Shown here in pieces: positions 6,047 to 14,269 of a stretch of 14,838 bases of DNA. Numbering within the stretch: position 1 is the stretch's first letter; each line of letters opens with the position of its first letter. The DNA is from a bacterium. Its GTDB lineage: Bacteria; Verrucomicrobiota; Kiritimatiellia; UBA8416. A program made the position numbers and the translations under genes. Below the pieces are notes generated by a model, which ran no database searches, was not told where the DNA came from, and saw only the letters and a list, made by a program, of their open reading frames with translations. The stretch lies in the NCBI GenBank assembly GCA_020048935.1, contig JAIFLS010000203.1, positions 1 through 14,838 on the forward strand, given 5' to 3'.

Positions 6047-7315
6047 ATGGGTATAAAGGCACTGCCGTTTGATGAGGCGACGATACGGGCGATCATGCAG
6101 GAAACGCCCACGCCGTTCTATGTGTATGACGAGAAGGCGATCCGTGCCAATGCCCGGGCGTTGAAGCAGGCGTTTGCCTGGAATCCGGGATTCCGTGAGT
6201 ATTTTGCGGTCAAGGCGACCCCGAACCCCTATATCATGAAACTGCTCAAGGCCGCGGGATTCGGCGCGGATTGCAGTTCGGGCCCCGAATTGACGCTGGC
6301 GCAACGGGTCGGTTTGCGCGGTGATGAGATCATGTTCACCTCGAACGATACCCCCGCCTCCGAATACAAACTGGCCCGTGAACTTGGCGCGATCATCAAT
6401 CTGGACGACGTTTCCCATATTGATTACCTTGACCGCCATGTCGGACTGCCCGATCTGGTCTGCTTCCGCTACAATCCGGGAAAACTGCGCGAGGGCAATG
6501 CCATCATCGGTCACCCCGAGGAGGCCAAGTACGGCTTTACGCGGGAACAGTTGTTCGAGGGATACCGCAAGTTGCGCGATCGCGGCGTGAAGCGTTTCGG
6601 GCTGCACACGATGGTGGCCTCGAACGAACTCAATGGCGATTATTTCGTCGAGACCGCCCGGATGTTGTTTGAATTGGTGAATGCGATAAACGCGGAGGTT
6701 GGAATCACGTTTGAGTTCGTGAACCTGGGCGGGGGTATCGGTATTCCTTATCGTCCCGAGCAGAAACCGGTCGATCTGCAGGCCGTGGGGCAGGGGATCC
6801 GCGCCTGCTACGAGGAGATGATCGTCAAGCCGGGGCTTGCCCCGCTGAAGCTGGCGCTGGAATGTGGACGCATGGTGACCGGTCCCTACGGCTTCCTAGT
6901 CTCGACCGTGCGGCATCTGAAGCATACCTACAAGGATTACGTCGGCCTGGATGCCTGCATGGCCGACCTGATGCGTCCGGGCATGTACGGCGCCTACCAC
7001 CACATCACCGTGCTGGGCAAGGAGAATGCCGCCTGCGATCATCGCTACGACGTGACCGGTTCGCTCTGCGAGAACAACGACAAGTTCGCGATCGACCGCA
7101 TGCTGCCCGAGGTCGCGCCCGGCGAACTGGTCGTGATCCATGATGCGGGTGCGCACGGCCACGCGATGGGGTTCAACTATAACGGAAAGCTGCGGCCGGC
7201 CGAGCTGCTGATGCGGGCGGATGGCAGCATCGCGAAAATCCGGCGCAAGGAAACCGAGGCGGATCTGTTCGCCACGCTCGACTTCGGAGGGCTCGCCGGT
7301 TTTCAAACGTCCTGA
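6047..7315 (+). CDS. lysA: Diaminopimelate decarboxylase-family PLP enzyme
   Basis: Fold-type III PLP decarboxylase of 422 residues, close to normal for LysA, which converts meso-diaminopimelate to lysine as the last step of lysine synthesis. Visible motifs: YFAVKATPNP with Lys56 as the PLP lysine, HTMVASN (187-193), the phosphate-binding GGGIGIP (228-234), ECGR (272-275), Cys341-Glu342 in SLCENNDKFAID, and FNYNGKLRPAELL near 376-388. The Cys-Glu-Asn-Asn-Asp segment replaces the usual CESGD; the Cys and Glu are kept. This variant could mark a LysA subgroup or a related amino-acid decarboxylase acting on another basic amino acid. AAGGAG (6035-6040) lies 6 bp before the ATG at 6047 and 3 bp before an in-frame ATG at 6044; the first spacing is better. 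It is a single gene between two repeat-bearing spacers. Confidence 0.85.
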   Translation: MGIKALPFDEATIRAIMQETPTPFYVYDEKAIRANARALKQAFAWNPGFREYFAVKATPNPYIMKLLKAAGFGADCSSGPELTLAQRVGLRGDEIMFTSNDTPASEYKLARELGAIINLDDVSHIDYLDRHVGLPDLVCFRYNPGKLREGNAIIGHPEEAKYGFTREQLFEGYRKLRDRGVKRFGLHTMVASNELNGDYFVETARMLFELVNAINAEVGITFEFVNLGGGIGIPYRPEQKPVDLQAVGQGIRACYEEMIVKPGLAPLKLALECGRMVTGPYGFLVSTVRHLKHTYKDYVGLDACMADLMRPGMYGAYHHITVLGKENAACDHRYDVTGSLCENNDKFAIDRMLPEVAPGELVVIHDAGAHGHAMGFNYNGKLRPAELLMRADGSIAKIRRKETEADLFATLDFGGLAGFQTS

Positions 7316-7371
7316 TTAGCCCCGAAAAGATTCTACACAGTTACCCGAAGGTGCAGTTGGTGGGGCGGGAC

Positions 7372-7432
7372 TGGTAGGACCGCAGCTGCGTTGTAAGCCG
7401 GGCGCGGACGGTCCGGCGGCCCGTCCCTACCA
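7372..7432. repeat. 61-bp inverted-repeat-bounded element between convergent genes
   Basis: TGGTAGGAC (7372-7380) and GTCCCTACCA (7423-7432) are inverted copies that differ by one inserted C. Inside lie the palindrome CGCAGCTGCG (7381-7390) and CGGAC-G-GTCCG (7405-7415), so the RNA of either strand would fold extensively. It occupies the middle of the 145-bp gap between lysA and the convergent GT-C/TPR gene. No T-run follows on either strand. It resembles a non-coding dispersed repeat (REP/MITE-like) and may serve as a shared 3' structure. Single copy in this window. Confidence 0.55.
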
Positions 7433-7460
7433 ATTGCGCTGTGGTGTTTGTCTTGCCGGC

Positions 7461-9446
7461 TCAGCGACCATCGGATTCGGCCTGCGAGTTGATCCACAGG
7501 TCTATTTCGCCATTGGGAAAGGGTTTGACTGTTGATTCCTGCTGAAGCCTTCGCGCGTTTTCCGCTTGTTCTATGGCGGTTTGAATCTGGCCAGCGGCGG
7601 CCAGGGCCTGCGCCTGATGAAACAGGATCTTGATGCGAAGTCCCGGTACGGGCACTTCCCGATCAAGGCTTTCCTGTGCTTTCGTGAAAAAATGGCTGGA
7701 TTCAAGGTGAAAACCGGTGGTTAAAAGATACAGCCCCCAATCGTGATAACTGGACGCTCCCGGATTCTGTTCAAGCGCGTCTTGCAACCATTTTCCGGCT
7801 TCCTGCCCTTGACCGGCCTGCATTAGACAAATGCCCAGGCGCTGCATGAGCCATGGCTCCGAACGTTGCATCAACGCAAGGCGGTAGAAGGTGATCGCGC
7901 GTTGTGGGTTCTCGAGCCCGGCGAATGCATCGCCGAGAGCCGCCAACGTCAGGCGGTCGGATAAGGCCTGCTTGCTCCACGCCGGCAGCAACAGGGACAC
8001 CACCTCCTGGTGACGCCCCAGCTTGTTTAGCGCCGCCCCGTGATTCGTCAGCGCCTGATCATAACCGGGTTGCAGATCAAGTGCCCTCTGGTAGGCCGCG
8101 CATGCCTCCTCGTAGGCACCGATACGGGCAAGGCTGTTTCCAAGGTTGAATTGCACATAGGCAGAATGGGGGGATGTGATGGAAATCCGTCGGAAAAGCG
8201 TGATGCTGTTCTTCCAGTGCGGGCTGACGGCGTGGCTGTATGCGACCATGATAACGCCTGCAACCAGGACCGCCGCCGCACTGAAAAGCCGCTGCCGATC
8301 GGCTGATTCGTTCCTGATCATCCGGAGGAAAAGCAGCGTGCCGCAGGCGGTCAGCCCCAACGAGGGCAGGTATAGGAACCGGTCTGCATACAGGACATCG
8401 CCGAATGACCCCAGATAAAACACCGGTATCAGGACGGTTGGAAACCATAGCAGGCAGAAGTATTCCATTTTCCATCGTTGACGCCATAGCAGCAGGGCAA
8501 CGCCCCCGAAGGCAAGGGTTGCAAGTGCGCCGGTGAGAAATGCAACGCTGAACATGGAGTCCAAAAATAATTCCCCATGATGAGGATTAACAGGTAGAAG
8601 CCCGAAGTTCACCCCTAGATAACGACTGAACACCATCGGAATACTCAGCAAACGCTGTGACCATGTGCCGAAAACAGCTGGCGCAATAGCCGAGCCCAGA
8701 ATCCATGCACGCAGTCCGAAATAGAGTGCCGTCGCGCCCGTCAGCAGCCCGACAAAAATCGCCGTGGCGCGGCGGTCGGGCCGCTGTCCCCGAGGATGCA
8801 GAATAAACAAAAGGACGGACAAGGGGATAAACGTGATTGCCGTCTCTTTACTAAGCAACGCCAGGCTATATGCACATACGGACAAAACGGCTGGTCTTGA
8901 CGATTTCAAGCGGCCCGTCATCCATTGCTGCAGGAAGACAAGCGCAATCAGGTAGGCCAGGCCACAAACAAGATCGGTGCGGCCGGAAATCCAGACGACG
9001 TTTTCAACACGGGCTGGATGGATTGCCCACAGGACGGCTGTCAGCAAAGCCGCCCAGTATGTACCGGTGATTCCCAGCAATAGGAAATACGCGGCCACAG
9101 AAGCCGCCGCATGAAGCGAAAGATTGGTCAGATGGTAACCGAATGGTTTTAATCCCCATGCGGCGTAATCCAAGCTGTAGGAGAGGCTGATCAACGGCCG
9201 GTAGAAGCTGCGCGTTGTGTCTTCGTCATTCTGTCCGATTTGCCAGAAGTGCCGGAAGAATACCGAATACCAAGGCGCACCGTCGGTCATTGATCGGTTC
9301 TCGATAATAAGGCCGTGATCATCCCAGGCAAACCCGTATTTCAGGCTTTGACCAAAGGCAAGGAAAACCATCCCGCAAAGCAAGCAAACCGCCGCCATGT
9401 TAATCAGCATCCGATGTTGATGCCTGTGCCGCCCTGAATCCGCCAC
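7461..9446 (-). CDS. Multi-pass GT-C-like membrane protein with C-terminal TPR repeats
   Basis: The 661-residue product has about ten or more hydrophobic segments over residues 13-405, then a soluble region of TPR-like helical repeats (about 428-630). The first extracytoplasmic loop contains FAWDDHGLI with Asp42-Asp43, followed by FYRPL, a YHLTNLSLH segment, HPARVENVVWISGRTDL and ADRFLYLPSLGL. This series is typical of the TMTC/PMT-like GT-C proteins of bacteria, which are thought to transfer sugars from lipid-linked donors to extracytoplasmic acceptors. The TPRs may bind the acceptor. Translation probably starts at GTG 9446, one base after the stop of the PilX-like gene, but ATG 9410 is also possible and neither has a strong binding site. 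As last gene of the pseudopilin operon it may modify pilins or a surface polymer; that role is inferred. Confidence 0.8.
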   Translation of the reverse strand: MADSGRHRHQHRMLINMAAVCLLCGMVFLAFGQSLKYGFAWDDHGLIIENRSMTDGAPWYSVFFRHFWQIGQNDEDTTRSFYRPLISLSYSLDYAAWGLKPFGYHLTNLSLHAAASVAAYFLLLGITGTYWAALLTAVLWAIHPARVENVVWISGRTDLVCGLAYLIALVFLQQWMTGRLKSSRPAVLSVCAYSLALLSKETAITFIPLSVLLFILHPRGQRPDRRATAIFVGLLTGATALYFGLRAWILGSAIAPAVFGTWSQRLLSIPMVFSRYLGVNFGLLPVNPHHGELFLDSMFSVAFLTGALATLAFGGVALLLWRQRWKMEYFCLLWFPTVLIPVFYLGSFGDVLYADRFLYLPSLGLTACGTLLFLRMIRNESADRQRLFSAAAVLVAGVIMVAYSHAVSPHWKNSITLFRRISITSPHSAYVQFNLGNSLARIGAYEEACAAYQRALDLQPGYDQALTNHGAALNKLGRHQEVVSLLLPAWSKQALSDRLTLAALGDAFAGLENPQRAITFYRLALMQRSEPWLMQRLGICLMQAGQGQEAGKWLQDALEQNPGASSYHDWGLYLLTTGFHLESSHFFTKAQESLDREVPVPGLRIKILFHQAQALAAAGQIQTAIEQAENARRLQQESTVKPFPNGEIDLWINSQAESDGR

Positions 9447-9447
9447 G

Positions 9448-10719
9448 CTAAAGTTCCATCCAGCTTATGACCTTATAACGTGTTGCACGACTGCTGCCGA
9501 TTCTATCCTTCAGCGAAACATCGTAATGGAAGTCAAAGGTACCGCCTGCGTGAATCTCGCGGCCAAATACGGCCCCCATTATAGCCGAAGTTCCCAGCAG
9601 ATTGACTTTCGCATTCGGTGCCATGATCACCAGCGCCTTCGGGTTATTGGCCTGGCAATCGATGGTAAGGCAGTTGGCGGTTCCATAAAGCTGAAGATTA
9701 AACGGATCGCCACCGGTATTCAAATCTCCCTTGATATTAGCATCCCCGTTCAGGAAAATCTTCATGACGATGGTCTTTCCCGCGGTCGGAGACAGGGTCA
9801 GGGATTGCGGGGTGTTGATACCGAATGCTCCTTGAACATACATGCTCAGTTCCCCGTAGCCGGTAATCGTCAATGAATTACAGGAGACCGACGGCGTACC
9901 GATGTAGGTGTTGCCGCTTATGTTGATCGTGGTGCTACCCGCCAGGGCTGCATGTGTCATATGGGTCTGTGGCGGTGCTACATAACCAATACTCTCCGGC
10001 CATTCGGGATCCACTGTAAGCGAACCGGACCAGAAGGAGGATGGTGCCGTCGCTGTCGAGCGAATGGCGGCATCACCCGCCACCCAGGCGGCACCGCCGC
10101 CGGTAAAGGCATCCGTCGAGTACCCCATGGATCCGACATCACATTCCGCAAGCGGGGGTTGCGATGCGTAGGTCCCCAATCTGGCATCATAGGCATCACA
10201 GTAGGGTGTGCCTTGTATTTTAAGATATTCCTTCGCCAACATGCCGAAATCAAGCCAGCCGGAAGGACGATTGAGCTCCAGCCCCACTTGTACGGTACGC
10301 GTGATAGTATCACTGAGTCGCGGGATATCAACGGTGCCTGTCGATGTGATGATCAGCGTACTCCGATTGGCCAGAACGCTGTAGGTGGACGGATGGCGTG
10401 CAGATGGCCGAGTCGGCAGGGCCGTACTGGCAAGGGATCTCGTGTTGCCGCCTGGACTGCTCCAGGATACCCAGGTTCCAGCGCTGCTGACCAGATCACG
10501 ATTGAATTCCTGCATGGCGACTTCCACGCCAGACTCGGCGCTGAGCAGCGCCTGCATCCATGCTCGGGAATGTTCACCTATACGCATCTCTGTCTGAATG
10601 AACCCCACGGATGAAGCCACAACGGCGGTCACAACCACAATCAATATAAGCCCCATGACGAGCACGGACCCGCGGTCCTGCTTTCGCCCACGATGATTCC
10701 TACCAACGAATCGTTTCAT
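9448..10719 (-). CDS. PilX-like type IV pilus-associated protein
   Basis: The 423-residue product begins with a basic stretch and one hydrophobic helix (RGSVLVMGLILIVVVTAVVA, from about residue 16), then GEHSRAWMQALLSAESGVEVAM, the pattern of PilX N-terminal domains, which lack the strict prepilin Glu5 motif. The rest is a secreted region rich in Thr, Ser, Gly and Asn. Its end (NLQLYGTANCLTID, ALVIMAPNAKVNLLGTSAIMGAVFG, then FDFHYDVSL) looks like the beta-rich C-terminal domain often found on PilX-like proteins of planctomycetal and verrucomicrobial genomes (I believe DUF7305). Start ATG 10719 follows AGGAG by 5 bp. It lies 8 bp after the PilW-like gene and 1 bp before the GT-C/TPR gene. Likely role: minor pilus or pseudopilus subunit. 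Confidence 0.75.
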   Translation of the reverse strand: MKRFVGRNHRGRKQDRGSVLVMGLILIVVVTAVVASSVGFIQTEMRIGEHSRAWMQALLSAESGVEVAMQEFNRDLVSSAGTWVSWSSPGGNTRSLASTALPTRPSARHPSTYSVLANRSTLIITSTGTVDIPRLSDTITRTVQVGLELNRPSGWLDFGMLAKEYLKIQGTPYCDAYDARLGTYASQPPLAECDVGSMGYSTDAFTGGGAAWVAGDAAIRSTATAPSSFWSGSLTVDPEWPESIGYVAPPQTHMTHAALAGSTTINISGNTYIGTPSVSCNSLTITGYGELSMYVQGAFGINTPQSLTLSPTAGKTIVMKIFLNGDANIKGDLNTGGDPFNLQLYGTANCLTIDCQANNPKALVIMAPNAKVNLLGTSAIMGAVFGREIHAGGTFDFHYDVSLKDRIGSSRATRYKVISWMEL

Positions 10720-10727
10720 GGTTGCTC

Positions 10728-11267
10728 CTATTGTAGACGGTTCCGCAAGAATATTCTTGTAGTCAATTGATCTGTATACTGATTTCGCAAAACGGTCGTA
10801 ACGGCGCACAGCGTAAAGTCCAGGCTTTGCGCATCCGCCGGCGTGGTGGTGGCAACTCCGTTTTTGTCATAGAGCTTGAACGCAATCGAATTAACCCCGC
10901 CTGCCACCTCGCCGTAGGTGCCGTTATCCCATCGCATGATCTTATCCCCCGTCTTGTAAAAAAACATGTAGGTGTCGCCGCCAGGGGTCTTGCGTGTAAA
11001 AAACACGAAGGATGACGGATTGTAGGAAATGATGCTCTTTGCAGGCAGCAGGTCGCGAGTCATGACATTGGCCGAGTGTCTAAGATTTCGGCTCATTTCG
11101 GCATAGGCAATACTACCAGAGGCCGCATAGGAAAGACTTAGGAACGTGGTCATAGCCAAGGCGATGGCGGTTGCCCCCAATGCGGAGGCAAGCAGCACCT
11201 CCACCAGCGTAAACCCGCCCTTGCGGTGCCGATTCCGGACTCCCTTGCATGTTACCGATGGAATCAT
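10728..11267 (-). CDS. PilW-like minor pseudopilin
   Basis: This 179-residue protein has a 17-residue basic leader ending in Gly18, followed by FTLVEVLLAS and a hydrophobic helix: a clear class III prepilin peptidase site (cleavage G18/F19, methylated Phe, Glu at +5). After the helix comes a globular domain (about 60-179) with NLRHSANVMTRDLLPAKSI, typical of PilW/GspJ-type minor pilins. AGGAG lies 7 bp before the ATG, and ATGA overlaps the stop of the PilV-like gene by 4 bp, so the two are translationally coupled. Minor pseudopilins prime pilus or type II secretion pseudopilus assembly. Which of the two systems it serves cannot be told here, since no motor or secretin gene lies in the window. 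Confidence 0.88.
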   Translation of the reverse strand: MIPSVTCKGVRNRHRKGGFTLVEVLLASALGATAIALAMTTFLSLSYAASGSIAYAEMSRNLRHSANVMTRDLLPAKSIISYNPSSFVFFTRKTPGGDTYMFFYKTGDKIMRWDNGTYGEVAGGVNSIAFKLYDKNGVATTTPADAQSLDFTLCAVTTVLRNQYTDQLTTRIFLRNRLQ

Positions 11268-11683
11268 TTCCCGACTCCTTGGCTATAAACGATGCTGGAT
11301 AATACATTTGTCGTGCGCCCGCCGTTGCGTTCCTGCCAGGAGACTTCAACCGAGACTGAATAAACTGCGGTGCCTGGATGGAATGTGGCATAGGGTTCGC
11401 GGTACACGGTGACCTCGCCTCCGGGCAACCGGCTGATCTCGGGATTTTGCGTCGTGGTGATGACGTTTGTTGCCGGCATTGCTTCAATCGCGGATTGCCC
11501 CAACGCCCTGATTTTTTCGATTTCACTCAGGGCAACAAAGCTTGATCGTGTATATTCCCGCATGGGGCGGGCCATGCCGAAAGTCTGCGTCAGCAAAGCA
11601 AACAAAGCTGCTGCACTGCCCACGGTCAGTACCATGCCGACCATGATTTCAACCAGTGTAAACCCTTGACGAAGCGTTCTCAT
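11264..11683 (-). CDS. PilV/GspI-like minor pseudopilin
   Basis: A 139-residue protein with a short basic leader, then G7/FTLVEIMVGMVLTVG, the prepilin peptidase site followed by a hydrophobic helix. Met-Val replace some usual residues of the helix, but Glu at +5 is present. The soluble part (about 40-139) has no motif I can name; size and position before a PilW-like gene suggest PilV or GspI. GAGG lies 5 bp before the ATG. It is first gene of the leftward operon and has about a 90-nt leader from the promoter at 11782-11810. Confidence 0.85.
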   Translation of the reverse strand: MRTLRQGFTLVEIMVGMVLTVGSAAALFALLTQTFGMARPMREYTRSSFVALSEIEKIRALGQSAIEAMPATNVITTTQNPEISRLPGGEVTVYREPYATFHPGTAVYSVSVEVSWQERNGGRTTNVLSSIVYSQGVGK

Positions 11684-11781
11684 GCGATCCTCATGTTTTG
11701 GCTTCCTTGATATTCAAACCAAATCCAAAACCTGCCACGTACACGACAACTGATGTACTCGTCCATCACTTACTGGATTAA

Positions 11782-11810
11782 ATAATACAGCCTCAGGTGT
11801 GTTTTGTCCA
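11782..11810 (-). promoter_or_regulatory. Candidate sigma70 promoter of the pseudopilin operon
   Basis: On the minus strand TGGACA (11810-11805) is followed after exactly 17 bp by TATTAT (11787-11782), each five of six to consensus. Transcription would start near 11775 and run left through the PilV-, PilW- and PilX-like genes and the GT-C/TPR gene. The -10 box falls in the left arm of a perfect 12-bp inverted repeat. Confidence 0.65.
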
Positions 11811-11832
11811 GATTTTCCTTATATTATTTAAT
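11804..11832 (+). promoter_or_regulatory. Candidate promoter of the GT-C/GT2 unit
   Basis: TTGTCC (11804-11809, four of six) and TTTAAT (11827-11832, five of six) are separated by 17 bp, about 50 bp before the ATG at 11883. Its -35 box overlaps that of the opposing pseudopilin promoter almost exactly, making a back-to-back divergent pair. It is weaker than its partner. Confidence 0.45.
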
Positions 11833-11882
11833 CGCACCGCGCATATTCCTCTGCTAGATATGAAAGCGACAAAGGGATTGTC

Positions 11883-14231
11883 ATGAAACGAAACCAAAAA
11901 CACCTCATTGATGGAGTGTACGTGCTGCTTGTTGGCGGTCTTCTGCTGTTGATGGTGCATGTTGCCCTGCGAGGTTCCCTGTACACGTTCCGCGCTCCGG
12001 TGCTTACGATGGTGGTTCACGACGGCGTCGGCATCGCCAAAGTCAATAGCCGGGAGCGGCTAAGGTTCTCGTTGCCGACTCCACATCAGGATTACCGGCC
12101 AGGGCTTTATGTCTTCCATCCCGATGGCCCCACACAACGATTTCGCTCGGTTAGCTTTCGTGACGCCCGAACGCAGGGCCCGATGCAAACAGTATTCTCC
12201 GCGGAGGCACCATGGCGGGGACGGACACCGTCAGACGGTTGGCTATTCAGGGAAGGCCGTGGCTTGATGCACCGTGGTCGCCTGGGCACACGTGGAACCT
12301 TGTTGCTGGACGTGCCGGAATCAGCCGATTTCGAATTGGAGGTTGCCTTTGCGAATCTAAAGGATGCATCAGCCGATTTCGAATTGGAGGTTGCCTTTGC
12401 GAATCTAAAGGATGCCGGTATTCTGTGTGGTACAGTTGGTCCCGAAAGCGGGATCGCTGTTGTTCTGCGTCCGCTGGAAAACGACCTGCTGGTTTTTCCG
12501 ATGGAGGCCGGTCGTCCAGGTGCCCTGCTAGGGATTGCACCGCTCGAAACGCTGTGTTTATTTTCTGAATTACAAAAGCTCGGTGGTTTTCTCTCTGGAA
12601 TGCTTGGAGGTGTTTGCGTGCTCGCCGGGGCACTGTGCCTGGTTTCCAGGCAGCAGCAGCGTGCGAATTCGTCACAACGGCTGCCGGATCACCGGGGAAT
12701 GCCCTCCATGACGGATGACACCGCTGGCGCTCCGTCAAAAACCGGGGCCTTTATCGGACTGGCCATTTTTGTTTTCCTGGTGCTGGCTTTGGTTGCCCGT
12801 GCGGGACTGCATGGCGTTCCGCATATCACGGATGAAACCTCATATCTATTTCAGGCAAGAATTTTTGCAGAAGGCCACCTGCACGCCCCCTTGCCGCCGC
12901 ATCCTGAGTTTTTCACTTACGAGCATGTGGTAAGAAAAGACGGATATTGGTTCAGCAAGTATCCGCCACTCTATCCCCTCCTGCTCGCCATTGGCGTACG
13001 GCTCGGTGTCCCCTGGTTGGTGAATCCCCTGCTGGGCGGTCTGCTGGTGCTGGTTATGCTCCTGTTGGCCAACGAACTTTTCCGCCCGCGCTGCGCTTGG
13101 TTTGCCGGGTTGCTGACCATCACATCTCCGTTCTTTGTGCTTATGAGTGCCAGCCTGATGGCGCACACGGCGGCCGCCCTTTTCCTGAGCCTGACGTGGT
13201 TTTGTGGAATCCGCCTGTCGCGTTACGGCCTTTATCGCGACGCGCTTGGCGGTGGATTGGCTCTGGCGGCGGCGGTCCTGGTCCGCTCATTCAGTGCGTT
13301 CTGCGTAGCGCTTCCGCTTGCCCTGGTGCTGTTGTGGGGATTATGGCATCGTCGCTTTGCCATGCGTTTTGCCAGTCAACTGCTTGTTTTCGGGCTTATC
13401 GCCCTGACCGGTGCCGCCCTGCTCATCGGCTGGAATCGAACGGTGGCAAACCTGGAGGGACTTCCGACGGATGTCTATACGGTGTACGATCCGAGCGACA
13501 GTCCGGGGTTCGGCGAGGATAAAGGGACGGGGCAGCGGATGACCTGGGGTTCCTGGGGGCACACCCCTGCAAAGGCGGTGAGATCGGTGACACAGTATGC
13601 GATGAACTTGAGTCATTTCCTTTTCGGCTGGCCACTGAACCTGTCGCTGTTGTTCCTGCCGGTGGCCTTTGTGTGGGGCGACAGAGGGTCGCGCCGGTGG
13701 TGCCTGATGCTACTATTGCCTTGGGCAGCCCTGCTTTGCGGGCACCTGTTTTACTGGGCGACTGAACACATCGGATACGGTCCCCGCTATTGGTTTGAAG
13801 GTCTTCCGGGGATCATTCTGGTTTCCGCCGCCGGACTGGATCGTTTGTTCCCCGTCAAATGGCCAGGGCCGGACCGGAAGAAATGGCCCGCGCTTGTTAT
13901 TCCTGCATTGGCGTTGACGGTTCTGATCGGCTGGGCACTCACCTTTTATTTCCCCCCTCATTTTCGTGCCATCCATCATCGGCACTCTTACGGGAACGTT
14001 AGAATGCAGCAGGCAACAAAGCCGCTGGAAGGGTGCCCGGCGTTGGTTTTTGTACCTTCGGATTCGGAATTTTATTATGATGGACTTTTCCTGAATGACC
14101 CGTTTATGAATCAGGACCTGATTGTGGCGCGGGACCTGGGTGATCAGAATCAGCGTTTAATCGAACAATACCCGGCCGCTGTCATCTACAAATGGGACGG
14201 CAGGCGCTTGATGGAGCGGCGGTCGCTCTGA
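11883..14231 (+). CDS. ArnT/GT39-like GT-C membrane glycosyltransferase with N-terminal extra domain
   Basis: The 782-residue product has a transmembrane helix at about 11-30, an extracytoplasmic domain at about 35-230 of unknown kind, a second helix at about 234-254, a charged Gln/Ser-rich linker, and from about 288 a multi-pass core of GT-C type. The core begins with HITDETSYLFQARIFAEG, in which Asp317-Glu318 sit in the first outer loop, the place of the catalytic acid in GT-C enzymes, followed by FSKYPPLYPLLLAIG. Such enzymes move sugars from polyprenyl-phosphate donors to lipids or proteins outside the membrane. A 48-bp in-frame tandem duplication occurs at residues 147-178. ATG 11883 has AAGGG 6 bp upstream. 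Met276 begins the core and suggests a fusion of two ancestral units. A GT2 gene follows 38 bp on and could supply the lipid-linked donor. Confidence 0.78.
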   Translation: MKRNQKHLIDGVYVLLVGGLLLLMVHVALRGSLYTFRAPVLTMVVHDGVGIAKVNSRERLRFSLPTPHQDYRPGLYVFHPDGPTQRFRSVSFRDARTQGPMQTVFSAEAPWRGRTPSDGWLFREGRGLMHRGRLGTRGTLLLDVPESADFELEVAFANLKDASADFELEVAFANLKDAGILCGTVGPESGIAVVLRPLENDLLVFPMEAGRPGALLGIAPLETLCLFSELQKLGGFLSGMLGGVCVLAGALCLVSRQQQRANSSQRLPDHRGMPSMTDDTAGAPSKTGAFIGLAIFVFLVLALVARAGLHGVPHITDETSYLFQARIFAEGHLHAPLPPHPEFFTYEHVVRKDGYWFSKYPPLYPLLLAIGVRLGVPWLVNPLLGGLLVLVMLLLANELFRPRCAWFAGLLTITSPFFVLMSASLMAHTAAALFLSLTWFCGIRLSRYGLYRDALGGGLALAAAVLVRSFSAFCVALPLALVLLWGLWHRRFAMRFASQLLVFGLIALTGAALLIGWNRTVANLEGLPTDVYTVYDPSDSPGFGEDKGTGQRMTWGSWGHTPAKAVRSVTQYAMNLSHFLFGWPLNLSLLFLPVAFVWGDRGSRRWCLMLLLPWAALLCGHLFYWATEHIGYGPRYWFEGLPGIILVSAAGLDRLFPVKWPGPDRKKWPALVIPALALTVLIGWALTFYFPPHFRAIHHRHSYGNVRMQQATKPLEGCPALVFVPSDSEFYYDGLFLNDPFMNQDLIVARDLGDQNQRLIEQYPAAVIYKWDGRRLMERRSL
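12321..12416 (+). repeat. 48-bp in-frame tandem duplication inside the GT-C gene
   Basis: Bases 12321-12368 and 12369-12416 are identical for 47 of 48 positions; only the last base differs (a versus c, both giving Ala). It doubles the peptide SADFELEVAFANLKDA at residues 147-162 and 163-178. Identity at synonymous positions shows the duplication is recent, or else an assembly error. The frame is kept. Confidence 0.95.
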
Positions 14232-14269
14232 ATGACGGTATGACGACCGTGTTATTCGTGAGGAGCAGT

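Larger units (their letters stand above)
11776..11833. promoter_or_regulatory. Perfect 12-bp inverted repeat spanning two divergent promoters (possible operator)
   Basis: GATTAAATAATA (11776-11787) and TATTATTTAATC (11822-11833) are exact reverse complements separated by 34 bp. Each arm includes one candidate -10 box of the two opposed promoters. A dimeric regulator binding the arms could repress both units at once, or DNA looping could link them. The arms are AT-rich, so part of the match may come from the -10 sequences being similar on each strand. No regulator gene is next to it. Confidence 0.5.

Noticed and set aside
9952..10614. 220-residue open frame antisense to the PilX-like gene
   Set aside because: No domain or binding site; the opposite strand has a good start, a signal helix and pilus-family patterns.
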